From Promethearchaeota archaeon (GTDB lineage Archaea > Asgardarchaeota > Lokiarchaeia > Sigyniarchaeales > SOKP01): a DNA stretch of 53,813 nucleotides. The notes below the pieces were generated by a model. The model ran no database searches and was not told the origin of the DNA. It saw nothing but the letters and a program-made list of their open reading frames with translations. A program made the translations under genes and the position numbers. Where the stretch lies: the NCBI GenBank assembly GCA_016840165.1, contig JAEOSU010000004.1, positions 1-53,813 on the forward strand, written 5' to 3'. Positions 8,517 to 17,069 of this stretch are shown in pieces (positions within the stretch are counted from its first letter, which is position 1; each line of letters opens with the position of its first letter).

Positions 8517-9356
8517 ATGAGCCCAATGAAGCTTGAGGTAATTGAAAAAACAGAGAACAAACTTGTTTTCATAATAGAAGGCGTCTCTATTGAAATGATA
8601 AATGCATTAAGACGTATAATCTTGACAGAAGTGCCTGTTATGGCAATTGATGAGGTCATCGTATTAAAGAATGACAGTCCTCTTTATGATGAAATTATAT
8701 CTCATCGATTAGGTTTGATTCCCTTGAAAACTGATTTGTCAGTCTATAAATTGCCACAAGATTGCGAGTGTGGAGGCTATGGTTGTCCTATGTGCCAAGT
8801 ATCATTAACTTGTGATGTAACTAATACAACAAATAGTCCACTAGAAATCTATTCTGGAGATTTGAATTCAAATGATCCAAAAATAATTCCAGTCCATCCA
8901 AAAATCCCTATTGTTAAAATAGATAAAAAGGATAAGGTTATCATTGAAGCATATGCAATTCTTGGAAGGGCTAAAGATCATGCAAAATGGCAAGCTGTTT
9001 CTAATGCGGCATTCAGATATCTACCAGTAATTGAGTTTAATGAAAATGAAATCACCGATTCTGAAGTAATTGAGCTAATTATAAAAATGTGTCCTGAAGA
9101 TCTATACAGTTCCAAAAATGGAAATATATTAAAGCTAGAAAAGGATTATTGGAAAACTTGTACCTTATGTATGTCTTGTGTTAATAGTTCTGATGGAAAA
9201 ATCAAGGTTTCACATAAAAACGATGCATATATTTTCTCAATTGAAAGTGATGGTGTATTGCCTTTTGATGTACTTATAAAAGAAATCTTTAAGATTTTTA
9301 ATGGAAAAATTGAGGAATTTATTAATAAACTTGAGGAACTCGAAATAGAATCATAA
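8517..9356 (+). CDS. rpoD: DNA-directed RNA polymerase subunit D (Rpo3)
   Basis: Archaeal counterpart of bacterial alpha and eukaryotic RPB3, a platform for polymerase assembly with subunits L, N and P. The N-terminal dimerisation region has EMINALRRIILTEVP and the DSPLYDEIISHRLGLIPL segment. A cysteine cluster, CECGGYGCPMC (C83, C85, C90, C93), lies in the insert domain. A ferredoxin-like insertion carries C192, C215, C218 and C221, as in Rpo3 proteins that bind one Fe-S cluster. It heads the conserved eL18-uL13-uS9 group with a 76-nt gap. ATG 8517 or 8526 may be the start. Confidence 0.95.
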   Translation: MSPMKLEVIEKTENKLVFIIEGVSIEMINALRRIILTEVPVMAIDEVIVLKNDSPLYDEIISHRLGLIPLKTDLSVYKLPQDCECGGYGCPMCQVSLTCDVTNTTNSPLEIYSGDLNSNDPKIIPVHPKIPIVKIDKKDKVIIEAYAILGRAKDHAKWQAVSNAAFRYLPVIEFNENEITDSEVIELIIKMCPEDLYSSKNGNILKLEKDYWKTCTLCMSCVNSSDGKIKVSHKNDAYIFSIESDGVLPFDVLIKEIFKIFNGKIEEFINKLEELEIES

Positions 9357-9432
9357 TTGGATCAAAAATTTATTAAAACATCAACTATTTGAGAATTCAT
9401 AGTATTAAACAAGAGAATTATTCGTATTTAAA

Positions 9433-9789
9433 ATGAGCCATCGAATTACAGGACCGAGTAATTATTACACAAGGAAATTGATTCGGGATTTATGGAAAAC
9501 TAAGAGACGAATTTGGAGACAATTATCAAAAAAATTATCCGGTCCCAGAAAGAACCGATTAGAAGCGAATTTGTATCGCATAAATAAGAAAACTAAAGAA
9601 AATGACGTTATTGTAATTCCTGGCAAAGTTTTAGCTAATGGTGATTTAGACCATAAAATTACTATAGCATGTTTAACCTCTTCAGAGGCAGCTAAGAACA
9701 AAATCGAAGTATCGGGTAGCAAATTACTTACTATTGAAGAGCTACTCCAACAGAATCCAGAAGGTAAAAATATCAAAATATTTTATTGA
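9433..9789 (+). CDS. rpl18e: Large ribosomal subunit protein eL18
   Basis: Ribosomal protein of the archaeal/eukaryotic large subunit, 118 residues, typical for archaea. It begins with a basic helix (YYTRKLIRDLWKTKRRIWRQL), then NRLEANLYRINKKTKEND, VIVIPGKVLANGDLDHKITI and a C-terminal strand. The L15/L18e fold is plain. It sits second in the rpoD-eL18-uL13-uS9 group, with 31 nt to uL13, and is most likely cotranscribed. Confidence 0.95.
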   Translation: MSHRITGPSNYYTRKLIRDLWKTKRRIWRQLSKKLSGPRKNRLEANLYRINKKTKENDVIVIPGKVLANGDLDHKITIACLTSSEAAKNKIEVSGSKLLTIEELLQQNPEGKNIKIFY

Positions 9790-9820
9790 AACTACCATCA
9801 CAGATAGAGGCCGTTAAATT

Positions 9821-10291
9821 ATGTTAGAATATCATTTGTTAGACGCAACAAATAAAATTTTAGGGCGTTTCTGCAGCCAGATAGCAAAATTAGCGTTGTT
9901 AGGACACAATATAGTCATAATAAACGCTAAAGATGCAATTATTAGTGGTACAAAAGATAATATTCATGAAAATTTTTTAAAAAAGCTCAATATTAGCACA
10001 GCCACCAATCCACGTCGAGGACCCTTTTGGCCAAGAAGACCAGATACTTTTATGAGAAATGTTATTAAAAAGATGTTACCGCGCAAGAAATATCGTGGAA
10101 AAGAAGCATATAAGAGGATTCATGTTTATATTGGGGATATACCCGAAAGATTCCAAAAGAGATATCAAAAATTAATTCCACTGGAAATTAATAACGCTGA
10201 CAAGAAAAGACTTTCATATTATAATAAGTTTATTACCTTAGAAAATCTATGTTCTCGACTAGGTTGGAATAAAACAGATATAGAGGCTTAA
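9821..10291 (+). CDS. rpl13: Large ribosomal subunit protein uL13
   Basis: Universal ribosomal protein, archaeal type, 156 residues. Characteristic segments are LLDATNKILGRFCSQIAKLAL at the N terminus, VIINAKDAIISGTKDN, RRGPFWPRRPDTFMRNVIKKMLPRKK in the middle, and a C-terminal helix. Only 5 nt separate it from uS9, so the two are translated from one message. The upstream leader has GAGGC about 7 nt ahead of the ATG as a weak ribosome binding site. Confidence 0.95.
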   Translation: MLEYHLLDATNKILGRFCSQIAKLALLGHNIVIINAKDAIISGTKDNIHENFLKKLNISTATNPRRGPFWPRRPDTFMRNVIKKMLPRKKYRGKEAYKRIHVYIGDIPERFQKRYQKLIPLEINNADKKRLSYYNKFITLENLCSRLGWNKTDIEA

Positions 10292-10296
10292 TTAAA

Positions 10297-10713
10297 ATGT
10301 CAGAAAAAACAAAACAGGTTCAATCATCTGGTAAACGTAAATCTGCAATTGCTCGTGCTGTTCTTACTTATCCTGCGAAAGGACAGATAAAAATTAATAA
10401 CATTCCTATTGATCTTTACGAACCTGAAATCGCTAGGTATAGAATTCAGGAAGTTCTTGAAGTAATAAATCATCCCAAAATTGAAAAATGTGATATCAAG
10501 GTTAATGTGAAGGGAGGAGGAAAGATGAGTCAAACTGATGCTGTTCGAATTGCTATCGCAAAATCTATTAATAAATTTATTGGAACAAAAACAATCGAAA
10601 AAGCTTTCAGAGAGTATGATGAAGCTTTACTTTCCGGTGATTCTCGAAGAACAGAACCCAAACATTTCGGGGGAAAGAAAGCAAGAGCAAGAAGACAAAA
10701 ATCATTCAGGTAA
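10297..10713 (+). CDS. rps9: Small ribosomal subunit protein uS9
   Basis: Universal small-subunit protein, 138 residues. It shows SSGKRKSAIARAVLTYPAKGQIKIN at the N terminus, NVKGGGKMSQTDAVRIAIAKSI in the centre, and the basic tail EPKHFGGKKARARRQKSFR, whose last residues contact P-site tRNA. It is the last gene of the rpoD group. In many archaea rpoN (Rpo10) follows uS9, but here only 17 nt separate it from the convergent aroA gene. Confidence 0.95.
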   Translation: MSEKTKQVQSSGKRKSAIARAVLTYPAKGQIKINNIPIDLYEPEIARYRIQEVLEVINHPKIEKCDIKVNVKGGGKMSQTDAVRIAIAKSINKFIGTKTIEKAFREYDEALLSGDSRRTEPKHFGGKKARARRQKSFR

Positions 10714-10730
10714 TTTAAAAAAACATATCA

Positions 10731-12056
10731 TTATTTATAGAGTTCGATATTGGCTCCTAATTCTTTTAAATGCGTTAAAAAATCAGGATAAGAATCATTT
10801 ATTATTTCAATATTACTCATTTTAGATTCTGAATTTGCAAATAGGCAAGCTATTATTAAGGACATCGCAATTCTGTGATCATTCTCATGATTGATATAAG
10901 AACCATTAAGATTTTCACAATGATACACAGTTAGGGCATCTGCTTCTTCTTTAACTTTTACTCCTAATTTCTGCAATTCTCTGCTCACAATTGCTATTCT
11001 ATCACTCTCTTTATATCTTAAATGAGAAGCGTTATATAATCTCGTTTTTCCTTTGGCAAAAATACCAATAACAGACAAGATTGGAAAAAGATCAGGAATA
11101 TTTTGACAATCAATATCTATTCCAGTCAATGGATTTTTGTTTATATTGCCATAGACAGTTAATTGTTGCATGCTTTTATTTATCTCGATTTTTGCTCCCA
11201 TTTCTTTTATAATATTTAGAAGTTCTTTATCCCCTTGAGGTTTTTGAAAATTTAGATTTTGGATAGTGATTTTTGAATCTTGTTTGGTTAAAACTGCAGC
11301 AGCAATAAGAAAAGCTATTGAGGAAAAATCACCGGGAATATCATATGTTTGAGACCTATAAGTCTGGGCACATTCGATAATATAGTAAGCGGTATTATCA
11401 GGCTGCAGTATTTCCTGAATATTTATCCCAAATGTATTCATTATTTCTTTAGTAATTTGAATATAGGGGTAAGAGACTAGAGGAGTTGTGGTTTTAATAT
11501 GTATAAAACATTTTTTTTTACATTTTAATAGGGGACATATCATCAATAAGGCGGAAATAAACTGGGAACTTATATTTCCTGCGATCTGAACCATTTCACA
11601 GGATTTATTAACACGCTTAATATTAATTAGATTTTTCGAAATTCTATATTTAGCACCTAATTTTGTTAATGCTTCTAAAAGTGGAATGATGGGACGATTT
11701 TTTTCTAAAAATTCACCAGATAAATTAAGGCCCTCTTCAACTAAGAGAGATAATACACTTAAAAATCGAATTGTCGTTCCAGAATTTTTGCAATCTAATT
11801 CTTCTTGTTGAGGTTGAAAGAAATCCGATTCCCTAACCACAATATATTCGTTTTCATCCTTTTTTACTACTTTTACCCCCAATTTCTGGAGAGTATTAAT
11901 AGTCACAACAACGTCGCCAGAGATTAATGGATTTTTAACTATCGATACTCCTTTTGATAAAGCTGCAGCAATAAAAGCTCTATGAGAATAACTTTTTGAG
12001 GATGGAGCTCGAATATTTCCTCCCAGCCTTAAAGTAGGAGCGATATTTATATTCAT
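10731..12056 (-). CDS. aroA: 3-phosphoshikimate 1-carboxyvinyltransferase (EPSP synthase)
   Basis: Sixth step of the shikimate pathway: joins phosphoenolpyruvate to shikimate-3-phosphate. Clear motifs are APSSKSYSHRAFIAAALSKG near the N terminus, NSGTTIRFLSVLS (phosphate and substrate binding), GNISSQFISALLM, PGDFSSIAFLIAAA, LRYKESDRI and ENDHRIAMSLIIAC. I place the start at ATG 12056 (MNINIAPTLRLGG), giving 441 residues. The open frame extends 16 codons further to 12104, but that part looks unlike the family. The gene is divergent from aroC across 166 nt. Confidence 0.95.
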   Translation of the reverse strand: MNINIAPTLRLGGNIRAPSSKSYSHRAFIAAALSKGVSIVKNPLISGDVVVTINTLQKLGVKVVKKDENEYIVVRESDFFQPQQEELDCKNSGTTIRFLSVLSLLVEEGLNLSGEFLEKNRPIIPLLEALTKLGAKYRISKNLINIKRVNKSCEMVQIAGNISSQFISALLMICPLLKCKKKCFIHIKTTTPLVSYPYIQITKEIMNTFGINIQEILQPDNTAYYIIECAQTYRSQTYDIPGDFSSIAFLIAAAVLTKQDSKITIQNLNFQKPQGDKELLNIIKEMGAKIEINKSMQQLTVYGNINKNPLTGIDIDCQNIPDLFPILSVIGIFAKGKTRLYNASHLRYKESDRIAIVSRELQKLGVKVKEEADALTVYHCENLNGSYINHENDHRIAMSLIIACLFANSESKMSNIEIINDSYPDFLTHLKELGANIELYK

Positions 12057-12222
12057 TGTATTTGTTTTGATTAATGGTAAGTTAATTAAAAGAAGTCTAA
12101 CCATTTAATCTTAATTCAAGATTTATAATTGTTAATCACCAAGAAGAGGGGAATAATTTAAAGTGAAATGGTGATTTATTCTTAAATAAATAAATCATCA
12201 ATCTGATCAAAGGGTAAATGAG

Positions 12223-13332
12223 ATGGGAAATAATACCTTAGGAGAATTATTTAAAATTACCTCATTCGGGGAAAGCCATGGAAAAATTATTGGTGTCGTT
12301 ATTGATGGTGTCCCCGCAGGATTAAAGGCAGATATAGAATTTATTCAAAAAGAGTTAAACATGAGGAGACCAGGTCAATATTCTCTATCATCTCAACGAA
12401 TTGAATTTGATAAAGTCGAAGTTTTATCAGGAGTATTTAATAAATTCACCACAGGAGCACCATTATGCCTTATAATCAAAAATGAAGCGTTTGACAGCAG
12501 AGATTATGAGAAGAATAAAGATATATTACGACCCTCGCATAGTGACTATTCAGCATTTAAAAAGTTTGGCGGTTATGCTGATTATCGAGGCTCAGGCAGA
12601 TTTTCGGGGCGAATTACAGCGAGTTATGTCATGGCAGGGGCAATTGCTAAGCAACTTCTTCAACGATATAATATTTTTATTTTTGCTTTTACGAAAAGTA
12701 TTGGAACAATTATTGACTCTCAGATTTATAAAATCGATGCGTTACAAAGTCTTATCTCACGAAGAGAACAAAGTCCCGTCAGATCACTTAATTCCGCTTT
12801 ATCAAAACAAATGGAAGAGCAGATAAAAAAAGTAAATGATATTCAAGATTCAATAGGAGGGCAGATTAAATGTATCGTATCTAATTTTCCTCCTGGAATT
12901 GGAGGCCCAGTATTTAATGGTATTGAATCGAATCTTAGTAAAGCAATTTTTTCTATCCCTTCGATAAAAGGTATTGAATTTGGAAAGGGATTTAAAGCCA
13001 CGGAAATGAAAGGTTCCGAACATAATGATCCCTGGATATTAGTTAATGAATCAATAAAAACTTCAAAGAATGATTCAGGAGGCATCATTGGCGGTATATC
13101 TACTGGAATGCCAATTGAATTCACCGTAGCAGTGAAACCAACTGCTTCTATAGGTATTACTCAGAAAACTGTTAATATCAAAAGCATGAAAGAAGACACC
13201 ATTAAAATTGAAGGAAAACATGATCCATGTATCGTACCTAGAGCAGTTGTTGTAGTAGAGGCTATGACTGCTATAGTTTTAGTCGATTATTTATTAAAGG
13301 AGGGGAAAATCCCATCCGTTTTAAGCGCTTAG
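12223..13332 (+). CDS. aroC: Chorismate synthase
   Basis: Last step of the shikimate pathway: converts EPSP to chorismate with reduced FMN as cofactor. The 369 residues show GESHGKIIGVVIDGVPAG at the N terminus, the arginine-rich NMRRPGQYSLSSQRIEFDKV, ADYRGSGRFSGRITASYVMAGAIAKQ, and the C-terminal PTASIGITQKTVN and HDPCIVPRAVVVVEAM. The ATG is preceded by AAGGGTAAATGAG, a plausible ribosome binding site. The stop codon overlaps the strong Shine-Dalgarno of the next gene, so the two are likely translated from one message. Confidence 0.96.
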   Translation: MGNNTLGELFKITSFGESHGKIIGVVIDGVPAGLKADIEFIQKELNMRRPGQYSLSSQRIEFDKVEVLSGVFNKFTTGAPLCLIIKNEAFDSRDYEKNKDILRPSHSDYSAFKKFGGYADYRGSGRFSGRITASYVMAGAIAKQLLQRYNIFIFAFTKSIGTIIDSQIYKIDALQSLISRREQSPVRSLNSALSKQMEEQIKKVNDIQDSIGGQIKCIVSNFPPGIGGPVFNGIESNLSKAIFSIPSIKGIEFGKGFKATEMKGSEHNDPWILVNESIKTSKNDSGGIIGGISTGMPIEFTVAVKPTASIGITQKTVNIKSMKEDTIKIEGKHDPCIVPRAVVVVEAMTAIVLVDYLLKEGKIPSVLSA

Positions 13333-13337
13333 GAGGT
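13331..13337 (+). promoter_or_regulatory. Strong Shine-Dalgarno (AGGAGGT) deciding the next start
   Basis: AGGAGGT overlaps the aroC stop codon. It lies 3 nt from GTG 13341 but 9 nt from ATG 13347. The wider spacing favours ATG 13347 as the start of the oxidoreductase. It also indicates coupling of its translation to aroC. Confidence 0.7.
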
Positions 13338-13346
13338 TAAGTGAGT

Positions 13347-14789
13347 ATGAAAAAAACTTTAGAAGCAATATTAATTGGCGCGGGCAATAGGGGAATGACG
13401 GTTTATGGGAAATTTGCGCTGAATTGTCCAGAAAAACTAAACTTTATTGCTGTAGCTGAACCGATAAGCCAAAGAAGGGAGAAATTTGCGAAATTACACA
13501 GTATTCCAGAGGAGAGATGTTTTAAGAGCTGGGAAGATATCTTTCTAGAAGGAAAGATTGCAGATATAGCGTTTATTTCTACTCAAGATCAATTACATGT
13601 GGAACCTACTATTAAGGCTTTGAATTTAGGATATAATGTTCTTTTAGAGAAACCTATGGCGCATACTTTAGAGGGATGCGTTAAAATTGCTCAAGCTGCG
13701 AAGAATTCAGAAAATATTTTAGGAATTTCTCATGTTTTGCGATATACCAATTTTTTTTCTACTATATATAAAGCTATTAAAGATGGGATTTTAGGAGATG
13801 TTATTAATATTACCCATCGTGAAAATGTTTCTTACTATCATATGGCCCATTCATATGTAAGAGGTAATTGGAACAATGTTGCGGAATCATCACCTATGAT
13901 TTTAGCTAAATGCTGTCATGATTTAGATTTGTTATATTATATGATAGGATCGAAACCTAAAAAGATAAGTTCTTTCGGTAGTTTAAAGCATTTCAAAGAG
14001 GAGAATGCTCCAAATGGAGCTCCAGAATATTGCGTTGAGGGATGTCCTATTCAAGAAGAATGTGTTTATTATGCCCCAAGTATTTACATAGATATAAACC
14101 CAATAATTCAAATAATGAAGAATACAGGAAAAAGAGGTCTAAAATTTCTAGCAAATCTTAGAAAAAATCATATCTCCTTTTTAACATTACTTTCTAAAAT
14201 TATTCCGACGTTTAATCGGTTGAGATATTGGAAGGAATGGCCAGTTGAACCTCTTTATTCTGGAAGACCCGAAGAGACATCCGAAGATTATTCCGATAAT
14301 GTAAAAAGGAGGATTTTAACGACAAGTCGTTATGGAAAATGCGTATATAAGTCCAATAATGATGTAGTTGATCATCAATTAGTGATGATAGAATTTGAGA
14401 ATGGAACTACTGCGAACCTAACGATGCATGGATTCAGTGAGAGAGAAGGAAGAACTTTAAGAATAGATGGCACGAAGGCAACGTTAAGAGGGGAATTTTA
14501 TGTGCATGATGGCTGCGAGAAGATTTCAGTAATTAATCATTTAACTGGGGAAAAAAAGATTCTTCACAGTCATGAAATGCAAATGGATCGATCTGGACAT
14601 GGTGGAGGTGATTTTCAACTTATTGATGCATTTATAAATTCAGTAATAGAAAGGAAAAAAGATCGTGGTTTAATCAATGCTCTTGAGATCCTTGAGAGTC
14701 ATCTAATGGCGTTTGCTGCAGAAGAATCTCGTTTATCAAATAAAGTAATTGATATGGATTCATTCCGAAATAAGACGCACAGATTTTGA
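13347..14789 (+). CDS. Gfo/Idh/MocA-family oxidoreductase
   Basis: NAD(P)-dependent dehydrogenase-like protein of the Gfo/Idh/MocA family, which oxidises or epimerises sugars and related polyols. The N terminus has a Rossmann dinucleotide site, AILIGAGNRGMTVYG, and the VLLEKPMAHTLEGCVKIAQAA segment contains the EKP motif typical of the family. Conserved CCHDLDLLYYMIG follows. It is longer (480 residues) than the usual 330-390, with an insertion around residues 215-320 that includes four cysteines in CVEGCPIQEECVYY and may bind metal. Substrate is not predictable. It follows aroC so closely that they are probably cotranscribed, but a role in the shikimate pathway is not evident. Confidence 0.85.
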   Translation: MKKTLEAILIGAGNRGMTVYGKFALNCPEKLNFIAVAEPISQRREKFAKLHSIPEERCFKSWEDIFLEGKIADIAFISTQDQLHVEPTIKALNLGYNVLLEKPMAHTLEGCVKIAQAAKNSENILGISHVLRYTNFFSTIYKAIKDGILGDVINITHRENVSYYHMAHSYVRGNWNNVAESSPMILAKCCHDLDLLYYMIGSKPKKISSFGSLKHFKEENAPNGAPEYCVEGCPIQEECVYYAPSIYIDINPIIQIMKNTGKRGLKFLANLRKNHISFLTLLSKIIPTFNRLRYWKEWPVEPLYSGRPEETSEDYSDNVKRRILTTSRYGKCVYKSNNDVVDHQLVMIEFENGTTANLTMHGFSEREGRTLRIDGTKATLRGEFYVHDGCEKISVINHLTGEKKILHSHEMQMDRSGHGGGDFQLIDAFINSVIERKKDRGLINALEILESHLMAFAAEESRLSNKVIDMDSFRNKTHRF

Positions 14790-14886
14790 AATGAAGGATC
14801 GCAAAGAAGATTAAAATCCATATTATTATTATTGTTAAATATTATTAATATTATAATTAAGAAAAAAAATGTGAAGATAAAACATA

Positions 14887-15114
14887 ATGAGTGAAAAGAT
14901 AGACACTTCAGCCCAATTTCTTGAATTTTATAAGAAAAAAGGAGATTATTTAGTAAGTCTCTCTGAAAATCATTTTAAGAATAAAGAATATAAAAAAACC
15001 CTTGAATTACTCAATCAAGCGTATGCTATGTATCAGAAGGGAAGTTGTACCGAAGATATGTTAAGAACAAAACAAAAATTCCAAGAGATAAAAGATAATT
15101 ACTTTAATCGGTAA
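14887..15114 (+). CDS. Small TPR-like helical protein
   Basis: A 75-residue soluble protein of unknown function. It appears to form helical hairpins: residues 8-26, 30-50 and 55-73 are amphipathic helices, and FKNKEYKKTLELLNQAYAMY looks like a single tetratricopeptide unit (paired helices with conserved small and aromatic positions). One cysteine, C57. It starts with ATG after an AT-rich gap containing short TAT/ATT repeats, and ends 3 nt before the stop of the convergent Mut7-C gene. Confidence 0.6.
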   Translation: MSEKIDTSAQFLEFYKKKGDYLVSLSENHFKNKEYKKTLELLNQAYAMYQKGSCTEDMLRTKQKFQEIKDNYFNR

Positions 15115-15117
15115 ATT

Positions 15118-15612
15118 TTAGTCCTCTTTCTGATTGTTTTTTATTTTATTCAAAATATCATCAATATGGGGTCCATTCCAGTAAATTTTTCTACAATCCG
15201 GATTAGAGCATCGATAAAATTCATCATAATTATTATATGTTTGAGCAAGAACCTCCTCTTTAATATCACTCTTTTTCTGAACTCTTTCTAAAGCACTGTT
15301 ACATAATGAACATCTGGCATGATCAATCAGAAATTGATAATTCAGATTTAATTTGTATTTAAGCTGATTAAGATAATTATATACACCCTCACCTTTCAAA
15401 TATATCGAATTAGCCCTTGTTTTATTATAAAAAGGTAAATCTTTAGTTATAATGATGCGATTTTCTTTTTCTGCATATTCCTTTAGCTTTTCATCTGAAA
15501 CGGGACTCATACCATAATATTTCTCGAGATCATCTGCATAAACAGTATCATATCCGAAAATTCTTAAAAAGCGAACAAGTTTGCCTAGCATTGCATCTAC
15601 TAGAAATTTCAT
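15118..15612 (-). CDS. Mut7-C family PIN-like RNase domain protein with Zn ribbon
   Basis: A 164-residue protein of the Mut7-C/COG1656 family. The N terminus, KFLVDAMLGKLVRFLRIFGYDT, carries the first acidic residue of a PIN-like nuclease fold, and IIITKDLPFYNK supplies the next. The C terminus has a zinc ribbon, CSLCNSAL then CSNPDCRKIYWNGPH. The same domain forms the C-terminal part of animal Mut-7 exonucleases; in archaea it stands alone. Ribonuclease activity is inferred from the fold. It is divergent from the FmdE-like gene across about 80 nt. Confidence 0.85.
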   Translation of the reverse strand: MKFLVDAMLGKLVRFLRIFGYDTVYADDLEKYYGMSPVSDEKLKEYAEKENRIIITKDLPFYNKTRANSIYLKGEGVYNYLNQLKYKLNLNYQFLIDHARCSLCNSALERVQKKSDIKEEVLAQTYNNYDEFYRCSNPDCRKIYWNGPHIDDILNKIKNNQKED

Positions 15613-15692
15613 TATTATAATAAATATATTTAAAGTATGATATAAATAATATAATTAAAATCTTCAAATTCAGATTTATTCTAGTTGAGTTT

Positions 15693-16220
15693 ATGGAAAT
15701 AAGTGAATTAATGAAAAAAGCATCGATTTTTCATGGACATTTATGTCCTGGAGTTGCTATAGGAACTTTAGCTGTAAAATATGCTTTAGATAATGGATTT
15801 CAGTTTTCTCCTAATGAAGAAGTTGTGGCCGTGGTTGAAAATAATAATTGCAGCGTTGATGCCATCCAAGTCCTTCTTAGTTGTACTTTTGGAAAAGGAA
15901 ATCTTATCTTTCATGATTATGGGAAAAATACTTATACTTTTTATAATAGGAAGACTCAAAAAGCAGTTAGATTAGCATATAAAAATCCTTTTAAATGGAA
16001 GAAAAAACTTAGTAAAGAAGAGCAAATTCAATTAATATTACAAAAAAAACCTGAAGAGGTTTTTGAAATCAAAAATGTTGAATTCGATCCTCCCAACTTT
16101 GCCCGAATTGAAGATTCAATTCCTTGTGATATCTGTAAAGAAGATACTATGAGCTCTAGATTGATGGATTACCAAGGTAGTAAAATGTGCATCGATTGCT
16201 ATAAGAAAATGAAAAAATAA
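15693..16220 (+). CDS. FmdE-family protein with C-terminal Zn finger
   Basis: A 175-residue protein of the FmdE family, named after subunit E of formylmethanofuran dehydrogenase. The N-terminal core has FHGHLCPGVAIGTLAVKYAL with the metal-binding HGHxCPG motif, then NNCSVDAIQVLLSCTFGKGN. The C-terminal 35 residues form a treble-clef-like finger, CDICKEDTMSS and CIDCYKKMKK. No other subunits of the dehydrogenase are encoded nearby, so it is a stand-alone member, possibly a metal or molybdopterin-related accessory protein. Confidence 0.85.
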   Translation: MEISELMKKASIFHGHLCPGVAIGTLAVKYALDNGFQFSPNEEVVAVVENNNCSVDAIQVLLSCTFGKGNLIFHDYGKNTYTFYNRKTQKAVRLAYKNPFKWKKKLSKEEQIQLILQKKPEEVFEIKNVEFDPPNFARIEDSIPCDICKEDTMSSRLMDYQGSKMCIDCYKKMKK

Positions 16221-16260
16221 TATTTCGATTCCAATTGAAATTAAAATCCAACAGTATAAT

Positions 16261-17022
16261 ATGAGAAATAAAATATTACCCGGTGCAGGTCCTTTTTATT
16301 ATAACGGTAATAAAGTTGGTATATTAATCTTTCATGGATTTGGAGGAGGCACTTGTTCTGATCTAAAATATATCGCAGAAAGTATCCATGATAATAAAGG
16401 ATATACCGTTCATCTACCTCTAATGCCTGGATTTGGTACAACTCCAGAAGATTTAAAGCAGACTAAAGTAAATCAATGGATAGAAAGTATGGAGCATTCC
16501 TTTAAGGTTATTAAGCAACAATGTGAAAAAGTGATCGTAGGAGGACATTCTATAGGGGGCGTATTACCCTTCTTACTGGCGAATTCTCATAAAATTGAAG
16601 GGATTTTTTCCATTAGTGCTCCTGTGGGAATTAGAGGATTGGGACCTATCATAGCGCCCTTCATAAATCTATTTTTAAAATATCACAAAATTGAATCCGA
16701 CAAATTCAAGCGCGATACTAATGGTAAATGGGTAGGTTATGATAAGATTCCAATTAACATTGTGACTAAAATAAAAAAAGTGATATCCGAAATGAAAGAT
16801 AATTTACCAAATATAAATTGTCCAGCTATATTATTTCAAGGCCGTAAAGACAACCAAATAAAAAAGAACAGTATGGAGTATATCTATGAGAATATAAATT
16901 CAACTGATAAAGGTAAAGTTTGGTTAGAAAACAACGAGCATCCAATATTAGATTCACCCGATCAAGATATTATCGTCAATCAACTTATCATCTTTATTGA
17001 GAGAATTAAAAATAGAGATTAA
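16261..17022 (+). CDS. Alpha/beta hydrolase, carboxylesterase-like (COG1647)
   Basis: A 253-residue serine hydrolase of the alpha/beta fold. The oxyanion loop is ILIFHGFGGG and the nucleophile elbow is GGHSIGG around residue 97. The acid residue is likely the Asp in LFQGRKDNQI, and the catalytic His is in NNEHPILDS. Overall pattern (PLMPGFGTTPEDL, cap region short) matches esterases and monoacylglycerol lipases of COG1647. No signal peptide, so cytoplasmic. It lies 40 nt after the FmdE-like gene and 47 nt before the GNAT gene on the same strand, so these may form one unit. Confidence 0.85.
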   Translation: MRNKILPGAGPFYYNGNKVGILIFHGFGGGTCSDLKYIAESIHDNKGYTVHLPLMPGFGTTPEDLKQTKVNQWIESMEHSFKVIKQQCEKVIVGGHSIGGVLPFLLANSHKIEGIFSISAPVGIRGLGPIIAPFINLFLKYHKIESDKFKRDTNGKWVGYDKIPINIVTKIKKVISEMKDNLPNINCPAILFQGRKDNQIKKNSMEYIYENINSTDKGKVWLENNEHPILDSPDQDIIVNQLIIFIERIKNRD

Positions 17023-17069
17023 AAAATAAATTAGGTAAAATAAAAAGAGAATTTCTGATTTAATAGGCT

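Noticed and set aside
12482..12826. Plus-strand 114-codon ORF inside aroC
   Set aside because: A shifted frame of chorismate synthase with Arg/Ile-rich, non-protein-like sequence.
14821..14861. Short TAT/ATT repeats
   Set aside because: Simple AT microsatellite before a small gene; not a CRISPR or transposon end.
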